From CAG-791 sp045113775 (GTDB lineage Bacteria > Bacillota > Clostridia > Lachnospirales > Lachnospiraceae), in the NCBI GenBank assembly GCA_045113775.1, contig JBGUJH010000157.1, positions 1-64,000 on the forward strand: 64,000 nucleotides of DNA, written 5' to 3'. The notes under the pieces were generated by a model that saw only the letters and a program-made list of their open reading frames with translations, had not been told where the DNA came from and did not search any database. Below, piece by piece: positions 1 through 8,301 of this stretch (position 1 is its first letter; the number at the start of each line of letters is the position of its first letter). Made by a program: the position numbers and the translations under genes.

Positions 1-127
1 CTATTCAATTATATCAGATATTAGTTACTGAGCCACTTTTTCAGTGGCGTCCCTGTAGAGGCGGGGGACATCCCCCCTGTGTTATATGTCATATCGTGAG
101 GCCCGCGGCGCGAGCCGCTGTACCGTC

Positions 128-1054
128 TTACAGCCACTTTTTTTTCCGGAACCAGATCACACCGCCGATCAGGATCGCCGCGCTCACCACAAACACAACA
201 AGATAACTGTACTTCCAGTGGAGCTCCGGCATATACACAAAGTTCATGCCGTACCATCCGACGATCAATGTCAGCGGCATAAAGATCACCGTGACGACCG
301 TGAGCACTGTCATGATCCGGTTCATCCGGATATCCAGCTGGGTAGAAAACATCTCCCTGAGCTGGACCGTGTAGTCTCTGAGCTCTTTGACCTGGTCCAT
401 CAGGCGCATGACCCGCTCTGTGAAAAGACGGAAGTAGCGCAGATTCTCTTCTTTGAAGAATCCGTTCTCGTTCTCTTCCAATTCCTGACCAAAGTCCAGC
501 ATCTGTTCATAGTGGATCCGCATATTCATAAGAAATGTCCGGATATCATTGAGCTTTTCCGGGTACTTGTCCAGTTCACTCACCAGGATCTCGTCCTCGA
601 TCACTCCCAGTTCCTGCTCCGTCTCCACCAGAAGCCTCAGGTCCCTCTCAATGATGATCTCGAGAAAGTCGTACAGAAAACGTTCCAGCGACGGAAGTCT
701 CCATTTCTTTCGCCATGCTATCTTTTCTACTGTCTTTGCTGTAAATTCGCCCTTTTCAATAAAAACGATTCCCTTTTCATCCAGAGCAAACGCGAATTTG
801 TGGGGCGGGCCATCCCTCTCCGTTCGCCTCGGCACATAGAAAGTACCCGTCAGCGAGTCGAAGTTGACGATTGCCTTCGTTTCCAGGACATCCGAAGGGT
901 CCATATCCATATCAATGACCATGTCGAACCGGTCCTTGGTCCCGGCCCAGGTCTCCGGATCTATGATCACCACATACGGCGGATCTCCCGGCTTTCTGTC
1001 ATAAATATCCTGAGCACTGCACGGGGTGAGTGTTTCTTTGATCTGATAATACAT
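128..1054 (-). CDS. corA: CorA-family divalent cation channel
   Basis: Predicted Mg2+/divalent cation channel of the CorA (2-TM-GxN) family. The 308-residue product has a long soluble helical N-terminal part and two C-terminal membrane helices. The signature Gly-Met-Asn sits at about residues 269-271 (context WYGMNF), followed by an acidic/aromatic loop, the last helix and a basic tail ending FRKKKWL. The ATG at 1054 is preferred over upstream in-frame starts because GGAAAGG lies about 9 nt before it and the longer version would overlap the MATE gene. It starts 32 nt after the MATE stop, so the two are probably co-transcribed. Ion specificity cannot be read from the sequence. Confidence 0.9.
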   Translation of the reverse strand: MYYQIKETLTPCSAQDIYDRKPGDPPYVVIIDPETWAGTKDRFDMVIDMDMDPSDVLETKAIVNFDSLTGTFYVPRRTERDGPPHKFAFALDEKGIVFIEKGEFTAKTVEKIAWRKKWRLPSLERFLYDFLEIIIERDLRLLVETEQELGVIEDEILVSELDKYPEKLNDIRTFLMNMRIHYEQMLDFGQELEENENGFFKEENLRYFRLFTERVMRLMDQVKELRDYTVQLREMFSTQLDIRMNRIMTVLTVVTVIFMPLTLIVGWYGMNFVYMPELHWKYSYLVVFVVSAAILIGGVIWFRKKKWL

Positions 1055-1086
1055 TGGATTCTGCCTTTCCGCACACATGTACATGA

Positions 1087-2481
1087 TCAGACTGTAATAT
1101 CCCTGATCCATATCCCCTTGTTGACCAGAATGCGGCCGATCACTACTTTGACAAGTTCGACGGAACACACTGCCGCATACATGGGTATGATCGGCACCTG
1201 TGTGTAATGCGCCAAAAAATAGGCCGCCGGGATGGACGCCGCCCAGCAGAATACTGAGTCGAAAAGGAAAGTGATGAATGTTTTGCCGCCGGAGCGGATG
1301 ATGAAGTAAGACGCGTTGTTGAACGCGTGCATCGGCATGAAACAGGCTGCCACACAGATCAGGCCTGTCGCAAGCGCTCGGATCTCGTCAGTCGTGTTGT
1401 AGATCATCGGGAACAGGCCCGAGAGCGCCAGCATGAAGCTCGCCGAGATCAGGCACAGGAAAACCGCGAAATAGGTCAGCCGCCAGGCCTCGTCCTTGAG
1501 TTCCCGGACCCTGGATTCGCCCCATTCGCCCAGCTTCTGGCCGATTATGATCGCGGTAGCCGACCCCATCGCGATGAAGGCTACATTGAAAACATTGGCA
1601 AGGGTCTGCGAGATGTTGAAGGCCGATACTACGGACAGCCCCCGCACGCTGTAACACTGGGTCAGCATTGCCTGCCCGCCGGACCACAGCGCTTCGTTGA
1701 GCAGGAGCGGCGTCCCTTTCTGCATGCAGCTGATCGTCAGGTCAGCCGGCACATACAGGCTTCGAAACGCGCCGGTCACAAACGGAACTGCCGACGCGTG
1801 CGTATGCGCCCAGACCGCGATGTAGACCAGCTCCACAAAGCGTGAGATGACCGTCGCCAATGCTGCTCCGACAACCCCCAGTGCCGGCGCGCCAAGTTTC
1901 CCGAATATCAAAATATAGTTGCCCGCCAGGTTCACGCCGACCGCCAGAAATGATGCGATCATCGGGGCTACTGTCTCACCGTAGGACCGGATCGTCGTGC
2001 CGTAAGCCTGCGTCAGCGCAAAGGGCAGAAAGCCGATGCACATGACGGCCAGGTAGCTGCTCGCCGCCTGCATGGTCGCCTGCACGGAGCCTCCGCCGCC
2101 GTCTTCGTGCAGGTAAAGGTTAATGAGCGATCCGCCATACGCCGCAAAGACTGCGATGCCTGCCGCCACCAGCAGAACGGACGTTATGATCTGCAGCCGG
2201 AAAGTCCGGCGCACGCCCTCGTGATCTTCTTTGCCGCAGTACTGGGCAGTAAAAATGCCGATTCCCGACAGCCCGCCGAATACGCACAGGTTCCACACAA
2301 ACAGGAGAGAATTCACGATCGACACGCCCGTCATCGGGTCAGTGCCGATCCGCCCCACCATGATATTGTCCAGCATATTCACAAAGTTCGTGATGCCGTT
2401 CTGAAGCATGATCGGCAGCGCGATCATCATTGTGTGCGCTACGAACTCTTTCTCGAACGTCGATTTCAGCAGTCTCTTCAT
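1087..2481 (-). CDS. MATE family efflux transporter
   Basis: Multidrug and toxin extrusion type antiporter, 464 residues, with about twelve hydrophobic segments in two related halves. The start reads TMMIALPIMLQNGITNFVNMLDN and the phrase MVGRIGTDPMTGVSIVN follows, as in MATE proteins (substrate-binding membrane proteins driven by Na+ or H+). It is first of a probable two-gene leftward unit with corA. A second, divergent MATE gene lies at 26244-27650, and the two are clearly different paralogues. The substrate is not predictable. Confidence 0.9.
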   Translation of the reverse strand: MKRLLKSTFEKEFVAHTMMIALPIMLQNGITNFVNMLDNIMVGRIGTDPMTGVSIVNSLLFVWNLCVFGGLSGIGIFTAQYCGKEDHEGVRRTFRLQIITSVLLVAAGIAVFAAYGGSLINLYLHEDGGGGSVQATMQAASSYLAVMCIGFLPFALTQAYGTTIRSYGETVAPMIASFLAVGVNLAGNYILIFGKLGAPALGVVGAALATVISRFVELVYIAVWAHTHASAVPFVTGAFRSLYVPADLTISCMQKGTPLLLNEALWSGGQAMLTQCYSVRGLSVVSAFNISQTLANVFNVAFIAMGSATAIIIGQKLGEWGESRVRELKDEAWRLTYFAVFLCLISASFMLALSGLFPMIYNTTDEIRALATGLICVAACFMPMHAFNNASYFIIRSGGKTFITFLFDSVFCWAASIPAAYFLAHYTQVPIIPMYAAVCSVELVKVVIGRILVNKGIWIRDITV

Positions 2482-2529
2482 ATTTTTTCACCTGCCTCAG
2501 ATTTTATCATAAACCAACCCGCACGCAAA

Positions 2530-2647
2530 GATACCCCAGAGGTCGATATTTTGCCAGCGACAAACTACCCCAGAGGTCGACTGTGACCAGCGACAAACTA
2601 CCCCAGAGGTCGATTTACCCCGGCGACAAACTACCCCAGAGGTCGAC
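2530..2647 (+). repeat. ACCCCAGAGGTCG repeat array (4 copies)
   Basis: Four copies in the + orientation, three carrying the extended form ACAAACTACCCCAGAGGTCG, spaced 32-33 bp. They fill the gap between the divergent MATE and flavoprotein genes. The last copy ends roughly 55 bp before the flavoprotein start, so the array lies in promoter/leader territory. Confidence 0.95.
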
Positions 2648-2705
2648 CTTTCCTGTTATAATGGAATTAACCATATACGATATTTTCATATAGAAAGGAT
2701 ATTCC

Positions 2706-5291
2706 ATGAGCAAAATATTGATCATCGGAGGCGTTGCCGCCGGCGCCGGCTGCGCCGCCAGACTTCGCCGGCTTGACGAAGAAGCCCGGATCATCATGCT
2801 GGAGCGCGGTGAGTATATCTCCTACGCCAACTGCGGCCTCCCCTATCACGTAGGCGATGTCATTCAGTCCCGCGATGCACTTCTGGTGACAAACCCCGAA
2901 GTCATGCGCGAGCGTTTCAATGTCGACGTGCGCACCCGCAATGAAGTCCTCTCGATCGACCGAGGCAGCAAATCTGTCCGCGTCATAGATCTCGCGACCG
3001 ACGAGGAATACACTGAGAGCTATGACAAACTCGTCATAGCGACCGGTTCTTCCCCGCTGCGCCCCCGCATTCCGGGCATCGATTCGCCCCGCATTCTCAC
3101 TCTCTGGACCGTTCCGGACACCGACCACATCCGAAGCATGATCCGCGAGCACGGGGCCAAAAGAGCAGTGGTAGTCGGAGGCGGTTTCATCGGCCTGGAG
3201 ATGGCCGAAAACCTTCATCACGCCGGACTTGCAGTCTCCATTGTAGAGGCCACTGACCAGGTCATGGCGCCCGTCGATCCCGAAATGGCCATGATCCTTC
3301 ACAAAAATATCCGCGATAACGAAGTGGATCTGCATCTGTCTGACGGGGTTGCTTCTTTTGAAGACACGACCTCTGGGGTATCTGTTAAACTCAGCAGCGG
3401 CAAAATATTGACCGCCGACCTCGTGATCCTCTCCATAGGCGTCCGTCCCAACAGCCAGATCGCGAAAGAAGCCGGCCTCGAAGTCAACGCCCGCGGCGGC
3501 ATCATCGTAAATGACCGGCTGCAGACCTCCGATCCCGACATCTACGCGGCAGGTGACGTCATTGAAGTGGAGGATTTCATCTTCAAAGATCGCACAATGG
3601 TCCCGCTGGCAGGTCCCGCCAACAAGCAGGGACGCATCGTCGCTGACAACATTGCAGGCATCCCGTCCACCTACAAAGGGACCCAGGGGTCTTCCGTGGC
3701 TCAGATTTTTGACCTGACAGCTGCCTCCACCGGCGCAAATGAGAAGACGCTCATCCGCCGCGGCCTCGTCCGAGACAAGGACTACACGAGCGTCCTCATC
3801 TCTCAGGGTTCCCACGCGGGCTACTACCCCGGTGCAGTGCAGATGCTCATCAAGCTCCTGTTCTCCATGGACGGCGCCAAAATATTCGGAGCCCAGATCA
3901 TCGGTCCTGACGGGGTGGACAAGCGCATCGACACGATCGGAACAGCAATTCGTCTCGGCGCCGGCGCGATCGACCTCAAGGACCTCGAGCTGGCCTATGC
4001 CCCGCCTTTCTCTTCCGCCAAAGACCCGGTCAACATGGCCGGCTTCACCGCGGAGAACGTCCTGAAAGGGCTCGCCCGCTTCTCCGACTGGAAAATCCCC
4101 GAGGACGGCGTGATCCTGGATATCAGAGAAGAAGCGGAGACTCTTGCCTATGCGCTGCCCGATGCTGTCCATATTCCTCTTGGGCAGCTCCGTGCAAGAC
4201 TCAGCGAGCTGGACCGCTCCACAAGGTATATTGTGTTTTGCCAGGGGGGAGTGCGCTCCTACAATGCGGCGCGAATCCTGATGCAGCATGGTTTTAGCAA
4301 AACAGAAGTTTACCCCGGAGGTACCTCCTTCTACAGGATCACTCATCCTGAGTCGGAGGATGCGCCTTCGGAAGCCGAAGCCGTTCCTTCGAAAGACGTT
4401 CCTTCGAAAGTCGTTCCTCTGAAAGACGTTCCTCCGAAGGATGCTCCTTCGAAAGAAGCAGCTCAGAAGGCTGTCCCCCGGAAGGCTGCCCCCCAGAGCT
4501 CTGCTGCTCAGAGCGTTGCCCCTAAGAGCGTCAAAAAAGTCACCATCCACTGTGACGGCATGCAGTGCCCCGGTCCCATCATGGAAGTTTTCCGCTCCAT
4601 AAAGGAAATGGAGGACGGACAGCTTCTTGAGGTCACTGCCTCAGATCCCGGCTTTACCAGGGATATCGAATCCTGGTGCCGCAGGACCGGCAACACGCTG
4701 ATTTCCAGCGGCAAGAAAGGGCGCTCCTATGTGGCATTGATCCGGAAAGGAACTACGGATGACGCAGCCGCTTCAGCTGTTGCTCCCGCGGGCGCCGCAG
4801 TTCCCGCTTACGAGCCGCCCCAGGGCAAGACGATCATCGTCTTCGACGGCGACCTGGACAAGGTACTCGCCTCCTTCGTCATCGCCAACGGAGCTCTGGC
4901 CATGGGACGTCCGGTCACTATGTTTTTCACTTTCTGGGGTCTCACAGCGCTCCGCAAGTCCGATAAGAACAAAAAGATCCGCAAGTCCCCTGTCGAGAAG
5001 ATGTTCGGCACAATGCTGCCGCGCGGCACGACAGAACTCGGCCTCTCCCGCATGAATATGGGCGGCATGGGCACGAAGATGATGCGCGCGATCATGAAAG
5101 ACAAAAACATCGACTCCCTTGAGGAGATGATGAAAAAGGCCATGGAGAACGGCGTCCGCATAGTCGCATGCTCCATGAGCATGGACGTCATGGGCATCAA
5201 GAAAGAAGAGCTCATCGACGGCGTCGAGATCGGCGGCGTGGGCACCTACCTCGCTGACGCGGAGGAGTCCAACGTAAATCTGTTCATCTGA
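2706..5291 (+). CDS. CoA-disulfide reductase-like flavoprotein with rhodanese, TusA and DsrE modules
   Basis: An 861-residue fusion of four sulfur-transfer modules. Residues 1 to about 445 form a pyridine-nucleotide disulfide oxidoreductase of the CoA-disulfide/polysulfide reductase type: a GGVAAGAGCAARLRR dinucleotide site and the redox cysteine Cys43 in YANCGLPYH. Residues about 460-545 are a rhodanese with Cys512 in FCQGGVRS. A low-complexity linker (about 552-608) repeats PSK/VP units. Residues about 612-690 are a TusA/SirA fold with Cys621 in CPGP. The C-terminal 150 residues are DsrE-like. Family knowledge: such fusions reduce CoA persulfides or polysulfides and relay sulfane sulfur. 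AAAGGA precedes the ATG by 7 nt. It is flanked by repeat arrays on both sides, and a repeat copy lies inside the coding region at 3367-3383. Confidence 0.92.
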   Translation: MSKILIIGGVAAGAGCAARLRRLDEEARIIMLERGEYISYANCGLPYHVGDVIQSRDALLVTNPEVMRERFNVDVRTRNEVLSIDRGSKSVRVIDLATDEEYTESYDKLVIATGSSPLRPRIPGIDSPRILTLWTVPDTDHIRSMIREHGAKRAVVVGGGFIGLEMAENLHHAGLAVSIVEATDQVMAPVDPEMAMILHKNIRDNEVDLHLSDGVASFEDTTSGVSVKLSSGKILTADLVILSIGVRPNSQIAKEAGLEVNARGGIIVNDRLQTSDPDIYAAGDVIEVEDFIFKDRTMVPLAGPANKQGRIVADNIAGIPSTYKGTQGSSVAQIFDLTAASTGANEKTLIRRGLVRDKDYTSVLISQGSHAGYYPGAVQMLIKLLFSMDGAKIFGAQIIGPDGVDKRIDTIGTAIRLGAGAIDLKDLELAYAPPFSSAKDPVNMAGFTAENVLKGLARFSDWKIPEDGVILDIREEAETLAYALPDAVHIPLGQLRARLSELDRSTRYIVFCQGGVRSYNAARILMQHGFSKTEVYPGGTSFYRITHPESEDAPSEAEAVPSKDVPSKVVPLKDVPPKDAPSKEAAQKAVPRKAAPQSSAAQSVAPKSVKKVTIHCDGMQCPGPIMEVFRSIKEMEDGQLLEVTASDPGFTRDIESWCRRTGNTLISSGKKGRSYVALIRKGTTDDAAASAVAPAGAAVPAYEPPQGKTIIVFDGDLDKVLASFVIANGALAMGRPVTMFFTFWGLTALRKSDKNKKIRKSPVEKMFGTMLPRGTTELGLSRMNMGGMGTKMMRAIMKDKNIDSLEEMMKKAMENGVRIVACSMSMDVMGIKKEELIDGVEIGGVGTYLADAEESNVNLFI
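3367..3383 (-). repeat. single repeat copy inside the flavoprotein gene
   Basis: CGACCTCTGGGGTATCT matches the common variant of the dispersed repeat exactly. It is read in frame as Thr-Thr-Ser-Gly-Val within a surface-type stretch of the NAD-binding region. It could be an in-frame insertion that was tolerated, or chance similarity. Confidence 0.6.
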
Positions 5292-5296
5292 CGTAA

Positions 5297-5441
5297 CAAA
5301 CTACCCCAGAGGTCGGTTGCCCAGGGCGACAAACTACCCCAGAGGTCGACTGCCCACAGAGGTCGGTTGCCCAGGGCGACAAACTACCCCAGAGGTCGAC
5401 CCGACCTGGCGGCGCGACAACAAACTACCCCAGAGGTCGAC
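5297..5441 (+). repeat. ACCCCAGAGGTCG repeat array (4 full, 1 partial)
   Basis: Begins a few bases after the flavoprotein stop codon. It contains a segmental duplication: the block at about 5307-5350 recurs at 5357-5400 (50 bp period), showing that arrays can grow by duplicating more than one unit. Confidence 0.95.
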
Positions 5442-5457
5442 CTCTCAAGCCAAAATA

Positions 5458-5494
5458 GAGAACGCCTGCAGGCTTTGCACCTGCAGGCGTTCTC
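5458..5494. terminator. bidirectional intrinsic terminator
   Basis: Perfect 15-bp arms (GAGAACGCCTGCAGG and its complement) with a 7-nt loop, followed by TTAATTTT on + and an A-rich flank that becomes a T-rich stretch on -. It lies between the converging flavoprotein and lipoprotein genes. Confidence 0.85.
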
Positions 5495-5529
5495 TTAATT
5501 TTAGTTCTTGTTTTTATTCGTCCGGTTCA

Positions 5530-5967
5530 TCACTTCTTCTCAAGAGTGACCTGAACAACTCCATACTGCTCAGGTACCGCAAACTCTTCCTCGGGGACCA
5601 CATAGCCCTCAGCCTTGAGAATATGAACTGTATATTTACCGGAGTCAACTTTGAAGACTGCACAACCGGTCTCGTCTGTCTTCTCCATCATGCACTGCGC
5701 GTCAGAGCAGAACTGCACAGCTGCGCCAACAACGGGAGTCCCTTCAGAATCGGTTACCATCACGATGTAACCGTCATTGTTGACAGTTACTGTGTCTCCT
5801 TTATTCTCTGCATTATCAGAAACTGTATCTCCGGAAGCCTCTGTTGTCTCTGCGGCCTGGGCCGGAGTCTTCGCGTCAGAACCGCCTTTATCGGAAGATC
5901 CGCCGCATCCGGTCGCGACCACTGCCATCATTGCAAGAACAAGTACGAAGCTGATTATTTTTTTCAT
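5530..5967 (-). CDS. small lipoprotein with an Ig-like/carboxypeptidase-regulatory-type domain
   Basis: A 145-residue predicted lipoprotein. A basic start and a hydrophobic core lead to the lipobox VATGC at about residues 17-21. An acidic Ser/Thr/Asp-rich spacer follows, then a beta-rich domain of the surface-adhesin/CarboxypepD_reg style (MVTDSEGTPVVGAAVQF, then YTVHILKAEGY). The ATG at 5967 has AAGGAG about 10 nt upstream; the longer open frame is discarded. No partner gene is adjacent. Likely anchored to the outer face of the membrane; function unknown. Confidence 0.8.
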   Translation of the reverse strand: MKKIISFVLVLAMMAVVATGCGGSSDKGGSDAKTPAQAAETTEASGDTVSDNAENKGDTVTVNNDGYIVMVTDSEGTPVVGAAVQFCSDAQCMMEKTDETGCAVFKVDSGKYTVHILKAEGYVVPEEEFAVPEQYGVVQVTLEKK

Positions 5968-6421
5968 TTCTATATTTCTCCTTATGAACTGTATTGTTTT
6001 ATTTGATTTACAAGTCCATATACGAGGTTCCGGAGACGTATCCACGCGGCAAGGCAAGATGACTTTGCTTGATTTGCATGTTGGACCATGAGCAGTTCTG
6101 TTTCTACTCCGGCCCCCATGCGATTATTCTATTACCGCTATATACTACTGAAATGAGAGTAAAATTTGTTTAAGTTGGACCAGATGCTTACTGTTTTGAG
6201 AGGCGGCCTCCGTTCCACATCAAACGGGTGTATGAAAATGGAGGCCATCTCTATTATTCTATGCTCTTTGATCCAACTCAGCCAAAAAAGGGAAGAAATA
6301 AAGAGTTAAATTGCCCACATCATCATTTCCCATGGGGGCAGACCGATTAAATTACAGCCCCTATGATCCAACACAGGATTTAAAGGTCAGCCTCTAAAGC
6401 TGAATCTACGCTGCCTGGCGG
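5968..6421. other. 454-bp stretch without a convincing gene
   Basis: Contains the lipoprotein promoter region and AT-rich sequence. On + at about 6177-6350 an open stretch without a start codon encodes the plausible-looking peptide ending CPHHHFPWGQTD. It may be the remnant of a gene, but no family is recognisable and there is no ribosome-binding site. Confidence 0.4.
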
Positions 6422-6943
6422 TTACAGCCCGCTAAGCGCCACGATCACCCTCTGATACACCTCTTCCGCCACCGCCAGCTTGTACATAAGTCTCGACGGC
6501 TGCGGCTCCAGCTCGATGTGATAAGACTCGATGCCAATTCCGCCGTCTCCCGCTCTCACACCTATGGCAAAATATACCTGCCCCGGCTTCGACGCCTCCG
6601 GATTGGCAGGATCCACGTTGCCCATCGTGCCTGTCACGCCGATCCCGATATCCGCGCCATATGCTCTCATACAGGCAGCTGCCATCGCTTCTGCCGTCTC
6701 CCGCGAATAAACCGTGAACTTGTCGAGGATCTCCGCGGGCACGCCCTGCTGAATTTTGGCCTCGTTGCAATAGGTGATGAAGGCGCCCTTAAGGATTGCC
6801 GAGGACCCTTCCGTGTCGGTGATCAGCGACGCAATCTGCCCCGATGTTGCGCTCTCCATTGTAGTGATTGTAAGATTTTTCTCTGTAAGTAGTTTGGTCA
6901 GGCCGCGATAGTGTTCGCGGATCGTCTTCTCGTTGTAGTCCAT
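6422..6943 (-). CDS. pncC: CinA C-terminal domain protein (nicotinamide-nucleotide amidase type)
   Basis: A 173-residue stand-alone CinA C-terminal domain. This family deamidates nicotinamide mononucleotide to nicotinate mononucleotide in NAD salvage. Visible features are an N-terminal ESATSGQIASLITD segment (usually ESCTGG), the acceptor loop around YCNEAKIQ, and the GVTGTMGN/ KPGQVYFAI core. Replacement of the usual Cys-Thr-Gly-Gly by Ala-Thr-Ser-Gly is a divergence that may affect activity. GAGGAG precedes the ATG. It is a single gene between the lipoprotein and sdpI. Confidence 0.8.
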   Translation of the reverse strand: MDYNEKTIREHYRGLTKLLTEKNLTITTMESATSGQIASLITDTEGSSAILKGAFITYCNEAKIQQGVPAEILDKFTVYSRETAEAMAAACMRAYGADIGIGVTGTMGNVDPANPEASKPGQVYFAIGVRAGDGGIGIESYHIELEPQPSRLMYKLAVAEEVYQRVIVALSGL

Positions 6944-7016
6944 TTCGGTTCTCCTCTTTGCAGTCTAAAACACTCCAATTTGTTGCCTGAAGTCAATCCC
7001 AAGCTGCGCGCCGCGT

Positions 7017-7658
7017 TCAGAGTCCCTTAGCTGTATGCAGCCAGCAGGAATAGGCTGCCGGAATGACTACCATCACAACGATGATGGTCAATAACCATTC
7101 TAAGCGGAAAATGCCGATCAGTCCCAGCAAGATCAGCAGGACCCCGCCGGCTATCCACAGATATCCGGCCATTCTGTGCGTCTTGTTCCAATTCTGTTCA
7201 TTCGCCAGTGTCCAGGGAATCCTGATCCCTATGGTGTAATTCTGTCTGGCTTTTGGCAGATAATTGCCTATCACAATAAACAAAAGTCCTGTGAACAGCA
7301 TACCGAAAAGCGAGATGTTCATTTTCATTCCAATGTTATAGGGATAAATTGCCGCAGCACCTATGATCGAAATCACCGGTGCGATCCAGAGGACCAGAGT
7401 GAACATCTTGGGAGTGATATTTTGCCTCCTCGGGTCCATTGATGTGACCATGGCCCCGATCCACTCCAAAGCCAGCAGGAACAGCGGGATTCCGAATACG
7501 GCAAAAGCTTTGCTGCTGAAGCCGTCCGCCTCGTTATCCATGCCGAAGTGGGTCGCCATCGGGTCCGGCAGGCGGTTCCACAGCATGATTCCTATCAAAA
7601 TAGGGAGAACCGTAATGATACTTGCAATGATCAGTGTCTTTTTATTTGCTTTCAGCAT
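7017..7658 (-). CDS. SdpI-like DUF1648 membrane protein
   Basis: 213 residues with about six membrane segments. The N-terminal DUF1648 motif reads NRLPDPMATHFGMDNEADGF, and a second part (YTIGIRIPWTLANEQNWNKTHRMAGYL) matches the SdpI family. In Bacillus subtilis SdpI is the immunity and signal protein for the SdpC toxin and sequesters the repressor SdpR at the membrane. The start lies inside the 3' end of the sdpR-like gene (17-nt overlap), so translation is coupled. No SdpC-type toxin is visible here, so this copy may respond to another envelope signal. Confidence 0.85.
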   Translation of the reverse strand: MLKANKKTLIIASIITVLPILIGIMLWNRLPDPMATHFGMDNEADGFSSKAFAVFGIPLFLLALEWIGAMVTSMDPRRQNITPKMFTLVLWIAPVISIIGAAAIYPYNIGMKMNISLFGMLFTGLLFIVIGNYLPKARQNYTIGIRIPWTLANEQNWNKTHRMAGYLWIAGGVLLILLGLIGIFRLEWLLTIIVVMVVIPAAYSCWLHTAKGL

Positions 7659-7926
7659 CCTGCTCGCCTCCTCTCAAGTCGGAGATCCAGAGCATGATCT
7701 CCTCGAGTACTGATGTGTTAAGCTGATAGTAGATAAAATTCTTGTCGCGGGTCTCGAACACGAGATCCGCTTTCTTCAGGATCTTCAAGTGGTAAGAGAT
7801 TGTTGCGCCGGTCATGTCGAAATGGGAGCCGATCTCTCCCGCCGACATCGGGCCCTGTCTGAGCAGTTCCAGGATCTGCCTTCTTGCCGGGTCCGAAAGC
7901 GCCTTAAAAGTTTCGGCAAAGGACAT
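7642..7926 (-). CDS. SdpR-like ArsR-family autorepressor
   Basis: A 94-residue winged-helix repressor. SFAETFKALSDPARRQILELL is the classic ArsR/SdpR opening; the recognition region is GATISYHLKILKKADLV. No metal-binding cysteines are visible, in agreement with the SdpR rather than the metal-sensing branch. The ATG at 7926 is chosen because GGAGG lies 6 nt upstream; the longer frame reads through the structured leader. It sits first in the sdpRI unit, downstream of a promoter flanked by two palindromes, so autoregulation released by SdpI is likely. Confidence 0.85.
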   Translation of the reverse strand: MSFAETFKALSDPARRQILELLRQGPMSAGEIGSHFDMTGATISYHLKILKKADLVFETRDKNFIYYQLNTSVLEEIMLWISDLRGGEQDAESK

Positions 7927-7967
7927 TTTTACCTCCATATCGAAGCGCTTTGCGCGAAGACGCGCGA

Positions 7968-8075
7968 GGAGAATTTCACGAAGGCGAATTCTCCGATGCG
8001 ATTTCACAAGGTTTGCGGCGCTTCGACGCAAACCTTGCGAGTGAAAAATCAGCTCATAAGAGTGATTTTTCACTC
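7968..8075 (-). promoter_or_regulatory. three strong hairpins in the sdpR leader
   Basis: On the transcribed strand the leader holds three consecutive stem-loops: 13-bp perfect arms (8039-8051/8063-8075), 11-bp arms (8007-8017/8027-8037) and 8-bp arms (7968-7975/7987-7994). The last ends about 40 nt before the start codon. None has a clear U-tract, so attenuation by an intrinsic terminator is not evident; RNA stability or translational control is possible. Confidence 0.6.
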
Positions 8076-8122
8076 TTACCTCCTTTGTGTGCAGGCAGCC
8101 CGGGTGCTCCTGCTCCGCTATC

Positions 8123-8144
8123 TATTTAGAAATATTTCTAAATA
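8123..8144. promoter_or_regulatory. sdpR operator-like palindrome 1
   Basis: A 22-bp perfect palindrome built on ATTTAGAAAT, lying immediately downstream of the predicted -10 of the leftward sdpR promoter. The same half-site recurs in the palindrome at 8175-8204. Confidence 0.75.
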
Positions 8145-8145
8145 C

Positions 8146-8174
8146 ACTGTACGCCTTGTTCGTTCAAAAATCAA
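8146..8174 (-). promoter_or_regulatory. sdpR promoter
   Basis: On the minus strand, TTGATT (8169-8174) and TACAGT (8146-8151) are separated by 17 bp. Palindromes sharing one half-site sit on either side, an arrangement suited to repression by the SdpR-like dimer. Confidence 0.6.
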
Positions 8175-8204
8175 CAGGTATTTAGAAAAATTTCTAAATA
8201 CCTG
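8175..8204. promoter_or_regulatory. sdpR operator-like palindrome 2
   Basis: Perfect 14-bp arms CAGGTATTTAGAAA with a 2-bp centre. It shares the TATTTAGAAA half-site with palindrome 1, about 55 bp away centre to centre, and lies next to the -35 of the leftward promoter and upstream of the rightward small-protein gene. Confidence 0.75.
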
Positions 8205-8301
8205 CAGTAGTTTTTATTACAACCCATTATTTCAACATGTCGGATATCATGCTATTATTAAACGCAGATGTGAACTTATAATCTTTAAGGGGGTACTATA
8301 T

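Noticed and set aside
5317..6006. 229-residue plus-strand frame through the repeat and terminator
   Set aside because: It is antisense to the lipoprotein and crosses a repeat array and a strong terminator.
6177..6350. Possible small gene on + (ending CPHHHFPWGQTD)
   Set aside because: No start codon or ribosome-binding site and no recognisable family; recorded only as intergenic.
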